Source: Saprospiraceae bacterium (GTDB taxonomy: Bacteria; Bacteroidota; Bacteroidia; Chitinophagales; Saprospiraceae). From it: a DNA stretch of 5,715 nt. A program made the position numbers and the translations under genes. The notes beneath the pieces are model-generated. The model had not been told where the DNA came from and did no database searches. It saw nothing but the letters and a program-made list of their open reading frames with translations. The DNA lies in contig JABDJE010000100.1 of NCBI GenBank assembly GCA_013002625.1, positions 1 to 5,715 on the forward strand. Reading direction: 5' to 3'. Each line of letters opens with the position of its first letter. Position 1 is the stretch's first letter. Shown piece by piece: positions 1-3,793 of the stretch.

Positions 1-35
1 AAATAGAGGCATGGGGCCGAAGCCCCAAACCTCTT
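1..35 (-). terminator. Stable UUCG-loop hairpin downstream of the tRNA
   Basis: Read on the minus strand this is a two-part stem. An inner GGGGC/GCCCC stem (13-17 with 22-26) is closed by a TTCG loop, the very stable C(UUCG)G tetraloop. An outer AGAGG/CCTCT stem (5-9 with 30-34) flanks it, with 3-nt internal bulges. It lies downstream of the minus-strand tRNA and is followed by ATTT before the window ends. It could be a second terminator or a processing or stability hairpin. The T-tract cannot be judged because the window stops here. Confidence 0.45.
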
Positions 36-43
36 AAGATTTC

Positions 44-81
44 CCTGGAAAAACGCAAATCAAAAAAGTTGCGTAACCAGG
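44..81 (-). terminator. Probable intrinsic terminator of the tRNA-Arg transcript
   Basis: On the minus strand ACGCAA (69-74) pairs with TTGCGT (53-58) across a 10-nt loop, directly followed by TTTT. An outer CCTGG/CCAGG pair (77-81 with 44-48) can extend the stem. It starts about 9 bp past the tRNA 3' end, where a terminator is expected. The stem is short and the loop carries its own T run, so the call is moderate. Confidence 0.5.
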
Positions 82-89
82 ACGTTAGG

Positions 90-163
90 CACCCCGGGCA
101 GGATTCGAACCTGCGACCTACTGATTAGAAGTCAGTTGCTCTATCCAGCTGAGCTACGGGGCC
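90..163 (-). tRNA. tRNA-Arg (anticodon UCU), acceptor stem irregular
   Basis: Reading leftward from 163, the arms are clear. The D arm is GCTC/GAGC with an AGCTGGATA loop. The anticodon stem ACTGA/TCAGT holds loop CTTCTAA, so the anticodon is TCT (127-129 on plus) and reads AGA. The T arm is GCAGG/CCTGC with loop TTCGAAT. No CCA is encoded, as is usual in Bacteroidota. The odd part is the acceptor. The 5' strand is GGCCCCG, but the 3' strand directly after the T arm reads CCGGGGT. In register this leaves G2:G71 and C6:C67 mismatches. Skipping one C (position 97 on plus) restores five Watson-Crick pairs plus a G-U, leaving a G1:G72 mismatch. It could be a real variant, a decaying copy, or a base-call indel in the G run. 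The exact 3' end (89 or 90) is uncertain. Confidence 0.88.
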
Positions 164-188
164 ATAATTAATGACTGAATGATTGAAT
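159..188. repeat. 30-bp direct repeat, copy 1 (overlaps tRNA 5' end)
   Basis: Positions 159-188 are identical to 336-365, an offset of 177 bp. The unit starts with GGGCC, whose first five bases are the tRNA 5' end in this copy, and continues into TGAATGA-type 8-bp quasi-repeats (175-182, 183-190, 191-198). The exact match over 30 bp, including tRNA bases, suggests a local duplication or an insertion between the copies. Confidence 0.85.
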
Positions 189-199
189 GACTCAATGAT

Positions 200-233
200 C
201 CAACATAAAGTCAGGTATAGTTGAAATCTCAAA
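200..233 (-). promoter_or_regulatory. Weak candidate promoter for tRNA-Arg
   Basis: On the minus strand TATGTTGG (200-207) is one base off the Bacteroidota -7 consensus TAnnTTTG. TTTG (230-233) lies 22 bp upstream, close to the usual -33 spacing. Transcription would start about 30-37 bp before the tRNA. Such short matches arise easily in AT-rich DNA, and a perfect -7 element farther upstream (456-463) competes with this assignment. Confidence 0.25.
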
Positions 234-258
234 CTTTTAAGAGATTTTTTTCTTTTTT
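224..258 (+). terminator. Terminator-like hairpin with T tract
   Basis: AAATCTC (224-230) pairs with GAGATTT (241-247) over a 10-nt loop, and a run of thirteen bases with only one non-T (C252) follows. This has the form of a plus-strand intrinsic terminator, but no plus-strand gene precedes it in the window. It may be a relic, may block antisense reading into this region, or may be chance in T-rich DNA. Confidence 0.35.
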
Positions 259-261
259 TCC

Positions 262-340
262 AGCTGCCTGTCCGCCGAAATGAGATGGAGGAGGAAGCTA
301 CGCTTGTCCTGAATGTGGCGAAGCCAACTTCAGGAGGGCC
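262..340. repeat. Degenerate palindromic intergenic element
   Basis: This block is GC-richer than its AT-rich surroundings and made of hairpins. TCCGCC (271-276) can pair with GGAGGA (287-292 or 290-295) with one mismatch. TCCTGAA (307-313) pairs perfectly with TTCAGGA (329-335), enclosing an inner TGGC/GCCA stem with a GAA loop. It lies between the two 30-bp repeat copies, directly abutting copy 2. The form suggests a dispersed intergenic repeat unit, but only one copy is visible here, so dispersal is inferred. Confidence 0.45.
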
Positions 341-365
341 ATAATTAATGACTGAATGATTGAAT
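336..365. repeat. 30-bp direct repeat, copy 2
   Basis: Identical to 159-188. Here the GGGCC start follows the palindromic element instead of a tRNA, so those bases have no tRNA function. TGAATGA-like 8-bp units continue to about 375. Confidence 0.85.
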
Positions 366-392
366 TATTGAATGATAGATTGAATAACTTTG
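360..392 (+). promoter_or_regulatory. Candidate promoter for the 550-1710 gene pair
   Basis: TAACTTTG (385-392) fits the Bacteroidota -7 consensus TAnnTTTG exactly, and TTG (360-362) lies 22 bp upstream as a possible -33 element. Transcription would start near 398 and cross the 8-bp tandem repeats, giving a leader of about 150 nt before the ATG at 550. The -33 part is weak because TTG is frequent in this repeat-derived stretch. Confidence 0.35.
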
Positions 393-399
393 TTTTCGC

Positions 400-436
400 G
401 CATTCACGCATTCACGCATTCACGCATTCACGCATT
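400..436. repeat. 8-bp tandem repeat, (GCATTCAC) about 4.6 copies
   Basis: Four perfect units of GCATTCAC (400-431) are followed by a partial GCATT (432-436). Its core CATTCA is the reverse complement of the TGAATG core in the 8-bp units at 175-198 and 352-375, so the same period and core occur in both orientations within about 260 bp. Copy number is likely to vary between strains. Confidence 0.9.
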
Positions 437-455
437 GCCCTTCATTAAGGGAGTG

Positions 456-487
456 CAAATATAAATGTTTAATATCCAATCTGGCAA
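456..487 (-). promoter_or_regulatory. Candidate leftward promoter
   Basis: On the minus strand TATATTTG (456-463) is an exact TAnnTTTG element, and TTG (485-487) lies 21 bp upstream. It would drive transcription leftward through the tandem repeats and the palindromic element toward the tRNA about 290 bp away. It faces the candidate rightward promoter at 360-392. The match is good in sequence, but function is unproven. Confidence 0.4.
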
Positions 488-549
488 CAGTTTTTACTAA
501 TAAAATTCTGTGCATATTCGCATGAAAATTTTAAGAAAAGACAGAGGAT

Positions 550-1035
550 ATGGCAAAATACAGATTGCTTACTGATGAAGAACTAAAATCTTTTGAAAAG
601 GAATTCATTCAATATCTTGTCGTCAACGGAATTGATGCGGATGCATGGGAGAAATTAAAAGAAGAAGACAAGGATAAAGCCAATGAAATTATTGACCTGT
701 TTTCAGATGTTATCTTTGAAAACCTTATGAGAAAAACAAAATATATTCTCAGATTGCAAGGTCAGTTTATATTTTCATTTTGCTATGATGAAGATAAAGC
801 GAGCCTTTTGATTGCAGAGTATGGAGGTAAAGAGGAAATTGGTTTTAAAGACCTTGAGGAATTAAAGCAGTTTGTTGACCAAAATAAAGATCTGTTTACT
901 GTAAGTATGCAAAGTAAAAGCTACGAAGGCAATAGGGAAGAGGAGGTGTTTAAATTGCTTGATGGTGGCTGTATTGTAGATAGGATAGGGATTTATGATA
1001 AGTTAAATGCGCTTTTAATAAGTCAATCCAACTAA
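550..1035 (+). CDS. Conserved-looking acidic protein of unknown function (DUF6495-like?)
   Basis: This is a 161-residue soluble protein with no signal peptide or membrane segment. The N-terminal half (residues 1-65) is helical and charged, beginning MAKYRLLTDEELKSFEKEF and including NGIDADAWEKLKEEDKDKA and IDLFSDVIFENLMRKT. The second half has alternating strands (ILRLQGQFIFSFCYDEDKA) and ends in a less charged tail. This layout reminds me of a small Bacteroidota-only family I know as DUF6495, but that is recall from sequence style, not a search. The ATG start is supported by AGAGGA four bases upstream, one of the few good ribosome sites in the window. The gene ends in TAA, then TAG, then the next gene's ATG, which suggests a two-gene operon with coupled translation. 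No catalytic motif is visible. Confidence 0.85.
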   Translation: MAKYRLLTDEELKSFEKEFIQYLVVNGIDADAWEKLKEEDKDKANEIIDLFSDVIFENLMRKTKYILRLQGQFIFSFCYDEDKASLLIAEYGGKEEIGFKDLEELKQFVDQNKDLFTVSMQSKSYEGNREEEVFKLLDGGCIVDRIGIYDKLNALLISQSN

Positions 1036-1038
1036 TAG

Positions 1039-1710
1039 ATGAAAGTTGCACTGATACAGGATGCGATTGAAAAATTGAAAGAAACACTTCGAAGACAAAA
1101 GCTAGCAAATGACTTCGCCTACAAATACCGTAATCTTCATCATTTTATAAATCAATGGGACATAGAAGCTATTGATCTTTCAACAATGTATCGAAATGCG
1201 TTTACAAGTTCGGTATCTGAAAGATTATGGGGCGGAAATCGGAATTCGGCAAAGTCAGCAATGGTTTCTATGATTGCTCTGCAGAAAGAATTCATTAGGG
1301 TTATGTTTAAAGACCTTTTTAATGAATCAAAAGATTTAAATATGCGTGTTAATAGATTCCTATTTCACTGCGATCAGATTCGAAGAGAGATTAATAAATC
1401 AAAAGAAATTTTAACCGATCACTACCACACGTCCAAAATGGCAAGTCTATATTTGGCATTTGAATATCCCAACTGCTATACAATTCTAGAGCCTGAGGAA
1501 TTTTGTCATTTTCTTGAATTGGTAGAATGCAAAAATATTCCATTGGAAGGAGAGTTTGAACGTCATGTGAAATTGACTCGAGGTATATTCAAATTAATGG
1601 AAAGAGATGAAGAGTTGGTTGAGCTTTACAAAACGCATGTTTTGGATGACACAGGGCTAGATTTTAATATGTTGGCGGTTCATGATCTCTATTCTAATAC
1701 AATTCAATAA
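1039..1710 (+). CDS. Stand-alone McrB-like N-terminal region protein, no AAA+ motor
   Basis: This 223-residue soluble, mostly helical protein resembles the region in front of the GTPase motor in McrB-like restriction proteins of Bacteroidota. The match is by motif order: WDIEAIDLSTMYRNAF (about 40-55), then FIRVMFKDLFNESKDLNMRV (85-104), a helix with FLFHCDQI, then HYHTSKMASLYLAFEYPN (128-145) followed by a Tyr/Glu-rich strand, and last the DEELVELYKTHVLDD helix. In the homologs I recall, this leads into Walker A and B motifs. Here the protein simply stops, with no GxxxxGKT/S anywhere downstream. It may be a truncated defence gene, a separate target-recognition or adaptor subunit, or a family that never had the motor. 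The start codon follows 3 bp after the preceding stop with no Shine-Dalgarno site, fitting coupled translation. The family assignment is from memory of motif patterns and is uncertain. Confidence 0.75.
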   Translation: MKVALIQDAIEKLKETLRRQKLANDFAYKYRNLHHFINQWDIEAIDLSTMYRNAFTSSVSERLWGGNRNSAKSAMVSMIALQKEFIRVMFKDLFNESKDLNMRVNRFLFHCDQIRREINKSKEILTDHYHTSKMASLYLAFEYPNCYTILEPEEFCHFLELVECKNIPLEGEFERHVKLTRGIFKLMERDEELVELYKTHVLDDTGLDFNMLAVHDLYSNTIQ

Positions 1711-1740
1711 AATACATATTATGTATTTATTTAATATGTA
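1710..1740. terminator. Overlapping, mutually exclusive AT-only hairpins at the stop codon
   Basis: AAATACATA (1710-1718) and TATGTATTT (1720-1728) form a near-perfect palindrome beginning on the last base of the stop codon. TACATATTA (1713-1721) alternatively pairs with TAATATGTA (1732-1740) across a 10-nt loop. The two stems share bases, so only one can form. With almost no GC they are weak as RNA hairpins and lack a strong T tract. They could be a poor terminator, a protein-binding palindrome, or chance in DNA of this composition. The rest of the spacer to 1853 is extremely AT-rich, and I see no gene in it. Confidence 0.35.
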
Positions 1741-1853
1741 ATAATGGCAATTGTGTCTTTTGGTAGGATATAGATTTTTTATTTAAATATTTTTCCGAAT
1801 AATATATAAGTTATATGAAAACGCGTATATTAAATATTAAATAATATTGATAT

Positions 1854-2138
1854 ATGTTTTCTTTTGAGCATTATCTCCCATTTACAACCTTCAATAGCTC
1901 GAGTATATTTTTTAAAGCTGCGGAGGTTTTTAGGTATGGATTCTTGTTGGATGACTTCGAAATTGGTAACGATTTCATTCAATTATATTCTTACCACAAT
2001 TATTATGTGGAGATATATTACGGAGAGAATTTGGAGGACATATCTGCTATTCAAGCAATCAATGTCAATGATGCCTTGGAAAAATATACCGACATCGAAT
2101 TATTTAACCAGGCTTTGATTGACCTGCTTGCAGCTTAG
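1854..2138 (+). CDS. Small hypothetical protein, aromatic and acidic
   Basis: This is a 94-residue protein of unknown function. It is rich in Phe and Tyr near the N-terminus (MFSFEHYLPFTTFNSSS) and has an acidic middle (LLDDFEIGNDFIQLYSYHNY), then a strand pair (YYVEIYYGENLEDISAIQAI) and a C-terminal helix ending in hydrophobic residues. It reads like a compact alpha/beta domain. No signal peptide or membrane segment is evident. A competing frame at 1864-2118 gives a less protein-like sequence and is treated as a shadow. There is no Shine-Dalgarno site, which is usual here. It ends 4 bp inside the convergent WYL gene, TAG at 2136-2138 overlapping that gene's stop, so neither has room for a terminator of its own. 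It might be an accessory partner of the upstream pair, but the 143-bp AT-rich gap argues for its own promoter. Confidence 0.7.
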   Translation: MFSFEHYLPFTTFNSSSIFFKAAEVFRYGFLLDDFEIGNDFIQLYSYHNYYVEIYYGENLEDISAIQAINVNDALEKYTDIELFNQALIDLLAA

Positions 2139-3148
2139 GTCTCATAATTACGCAACATTTTGTCTATCCTTTTCTGGATGGATCTTGCCAAACTTTTTGG
2201 TTTAAGCACACGTATCGCTTCACCAAAGGATAACAATTCAGATTCGAGTTCAAAATTTGGAATGACTTCTATTTCAAAGACAGCATTTTTACCAATGCTT
2301 TCAATCTCTTTTTGAGTTTTATGGATTGGCTTGGTTCTGATATAACTTACTGTATTCCCCTTAACCTCAAATTGTACACGACTTATATTCTTGGTAGGGT
2401 CCAATGTAACACCAATGATGTCATTAAAGTAAATTTCAGGATCAAAGTCTTCGGTCGCAATATGCGGTTTGAATGAGCTTTGAACAGATTCTATGCGTTC
2501 AAGACCATAGGTGCGCAGTTGATTTCTTTCATGGTTGTGCGCGTACAAATACCAACGATGTCCGAATTCTTTCAATAAGTACGGACTGATAATAAAAGAG
2601 GATGGTTCCCTGTCAAATGGTTTATAGCGAATAAATAAGGTCTCTTCATTTTTGATAGCTTCATATAATTGATCCAGCCAGACCTGTCCTGGGATCACTG
2701 GTGCCTGTTCTATATGTACTATCTTCTTGCTCTCGGTTCGGGATTCATAGGCGAGGAGTTCCAGTTTCTGAATTATGTTTTCCATGCCCTCCAGGTGTCG
2801 GAAGCCTGTAAACTGTCTTAACAAGCCGATGGCCTGTTGAAGCTCTTTGCTATCAGATCTACTCAATGGCGCTTCCGTGATCGAAAAATCACGTCTTGAA
2901 TAGTAGTATGACTTTTCGCTTCTGTCATATTCAATCGGCGCAAAATATCCCAATACGCTGTCATTACGCATATTCTGAATATCACCTTTGATGGTGCGCT
3001 CGGACAACGTTGTCTTTTTACCTGTAATCTTTTCAATTTCTTTACTGCAGGCTTCAGCCAGGGACTTCCAGTTCCATTGATTATCCAATTGTCGAAGGCA
3101 TTTATCAATCACCCGATATCTGATCAAGGCATGTTTGTTCGTGGACAT
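2135..3148 (-). CDS. WYL-domain transcriptional regulator (wHTH-WYL-WCX)
   Basis: This is a 337-residue cytoplasmic DNA-binding regulator. Residues 5-90 form the winged helix-turn-helix, with RYRVIDKCLRQ at the start, ERTIKGDIQNMR as probable recognition helix and a YYYSRRDFSI wing. A helical linker spans about 95-140. The WYL domain covers about 155-225: LFIRYKPF, then ISPYLLKEFGHRWYLYAHN with the name-giving Trp199-Tyr200-Leu201, and LRTYGLERIESV. The C-terminal WCX-like part (about 255-337) includes VQFEV and a terminal Arg/Lys-rich helix. Length is typical and the protein appears intact. WYL domains sense ligands, in some cases nucleic acids or nucleotides, and proteins of this shape such as BrxR and CapW repress phage-defence genes. 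Start ATG at 3148 follows a short leader without Shine-Dalgarno site. Its -7 element lies inside a perfect inverted repeat (3160-3182), which suggests autoregulation. The true target genes are not shown by the sequence. Confidence 0.93.
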   Translation of the reverse strand: MSTNKHALIRYRVIDKCLRQLDNQWNWKSLAEACSKEIEKITGKKTTLSERTIKGDIQNMRNDSVLGYFAPIEYDRSEKSYYYSRRDFSITEAPLSRSDSKELQQAIGLLRQFTGFRHLEGMENIIQKLELLAYESRTESKKIVHIEQAPVIPGQVWLDQLYEAIKNEETLFIRYKPFDREPSSFIISPYLLKEFGHRWYLYAHNHERNQLRTYGLERIESVQSSFKPHIATEDFDPEIYFNDIIGVTLDPTKNISRVQFEVKGNTVSYIRTKPIHKTQKEIESIGKNAVFEIEVIPNFELESELLSFGEAIRVLKPKSLARSIQKRIDKMLRNYET

Positions 3149-3159
3149 GGTAATATTTT

Positions 3160-3182
3160 ATCGTGCAAATATAATGCACGAT
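3160..3182. promoter_or_regulatory. Candidate operator (8-7-8 inverted repeat) over the WYL promoter
   Basis: ATCGTGCA (3160-3167) and TGCACGAT (3175-3182) are perfect inverted arms around a 7-bp AT spacer. On the minus strand the -7 element TATATTTG (3166-3173) occupies the spacer and the edge of the left arm, so a bound dimer would block the WYL gene's transcription, which would start about 10 bp before its ATG. The same site sits about where the -33 region of the divergent candidate promoter (3189-3196) should be. No clear TTG -33 box is seen for either. A dimeric wHTH regulator binding its own promoter is the simplest reading; this is inference from position and symmetry. Confidence 0.65.
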
Positions 3183-3188
3183 GACGTG

Positions 3189-3196
3189 TATGTTTG
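3189..3196 (+). promoter_or_regulatory. Candidate -7 element for the divergent small gene
   Basis: TATGTTTG is an exact TAnnTTTG match 26 bp before the ATG at 3222, giving a leader of roughly 20 nt. A -33 TTG box is not evident at the expected distance; that position is taken by the inverted repeat 3160-3182, so expression may depend on whatever binds there. Confidence 0.4.
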
Positions 3197-3221
3197 AATT
3201 ATAATTAAAAAATAATTGATC

Positions 3222-3533
3222 ATGAATAATAAATGGAAAGTTCATATTAACAACGAAGGCACACTTTTTATAAGTGGAAAACAAAAAGAGAACAACACTA
3301 TTAATTTGTTTGGCGCACAAGAATTTGAGTATGGCTTATGCGTTTATTCACATCACTTGCGTCCTTTGCGCAAACTGTTGAACAGTTTGTTTCCGAATGT
3401 TTCTATCAAAAACCTAGATACTATAGAAGAACTCATTAAGGAGGAGTTCTGTAATCATAGATCTGTTTCTACTTTTCAGAAATTTCTGGATAAAGCACAA
3501 ATCCCGTACAGAGCATACAGTAATGTGGCTTAG
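3222..3533 (+). CDS. Small hypothetical protein divergent from the WYL regulator
   Basis: This is a 103-residue protein I do not recognise. ATG at 3222 is preferred over the in-frame TTG at 3216. It opens with a strand-rich part (WKVHINNEGTLFISG), then an amphipathic basic helix (HHLRPLRKLLNSLFPNVSI), an acidic helix (LDTIEELIKEEF) and a last helix with FQKFLDKAQIPYRAYS. No signal peptide, membrane segment or metal-binding cluster is seen. It is too small for an enzyme of obvious type. The divergent arrangement with the WYL gene, sharing a 73-bp promoter region that contains a perfect inverted repeat, suggests co-regulation. It might be a target or partner of the regulator, but the sequence does not show what it does. 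Confidence 0.75.
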   Translation: MNNKWKVHINNEGTLFISGKQKENNTINLFGAQEFEYGLCVYSHHLRPLRKLLNSLFPNVSIKNLDTIEELIKEEFCNHRSVSTFQKFLDKAQIPYRAYSNVA

Positions 3534-3617
3534 AGAGGTCAATGGTTAAAGAATAAGGCTGCCTAGAAAAATTATCATAGCTCATATGATGTAGTACAAT
3601 TTCTTTATCCTATTAAC

Positions 3618-3667
3618 AAGGTACTGACATTCGCTGGAATGCAACAAAGGCGATTCGTCAGTACCTT
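3618..3667 (+). terminator. Large hairpin: terminator or mobile palindrome
   Basis: AAGGTACTGAC (3618-3628) and GTCAGTACCTT (3657-3667) are perfect 11-bp inverted arms. An inner TCGC/GCGA stem (3631-3634 with 3650-3653) sits beyond a small internal loop, leaving a 15-nt apical loop. The 3' arm runs into TTTTGC, only a short T tract. It lies about 85 bp after the small gene and about 125 bp before the TonB-like gene, so it may end the former's transcript. The size and internal structure also fit a REP-like palindrome. Confidence 0.55.
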
Positions 3668-3683
3668 TTGCTATTGACCCCTG

Positions 3684-3704
3684 TTCGTTATTCGTTATTC
3701 GTTT
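3684..3704. repeat. 7-bp tandem repeat (TTCGTTA) x3
   Basis: Two perfect units (3684-3690, 3691-3697) are followed by a third differing in its last base (3698-3704). The 9-mer TTATTCGTT formed here (3688-3696, 3695-3703) recurs once at 4779-4787, ten bases before the next gene's ATG. Both exported-protein genes thus carry it upstream. It matches no promoter consensus I know. Confidence 0.6.
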
Positions 3705-3793
3705 CCCGCAATACTTATTACATTTCCCACCAAAAAGCATTTTGCCTGCATCTTATTTCAGTTATCTTAATGATTAAACCTATTCCTATAACT

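Noticed and set aside
281..355. Short frame through the palindromic element reading like a zinc ribbon (YACPECGEANF)
   Set aside because: It is only about 20 codons between stops, has no start codon, and lies in a hairpin-forming repeat. The Cys-Pro-x-Cys pattern is most likely chance.
400..436. Tandem array as a CRISPR
   Set aside because: The units are 8 bp and directly adjacent with no spacers, and there are no cas genes in the window.
1864..2118. Alternative 84-codon frame overlapping the 94-residue gene
   Set aside because: Its composition is basic and Trp/Met/Ile-rich without a protein-like pattern. The overlapping 94-codon frame has balanced acidic content and a plausible fold.
2863..3108. 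81-codon minus-strand frame inside the WYL gene
   Set aside because: It lies wholly within the clear wHTH-coding region in another frame, and its product has no recognisable features.
3105..3320. 71-codon minus-strand frame across the WYL start and divergent gene
   Set aside because: It runs through the promoter and operator region and antisense to the small gene. No start context or protein-like pattern is seen.
3668..3793. N-terminal extension of the TonB-like protein by 42 residues
   Set aside because: The extension begins at the edge of the hairpin, includes the 7-bp tandem repeat, and would bury the signal peptide. ATG 3794 is the sensible start.
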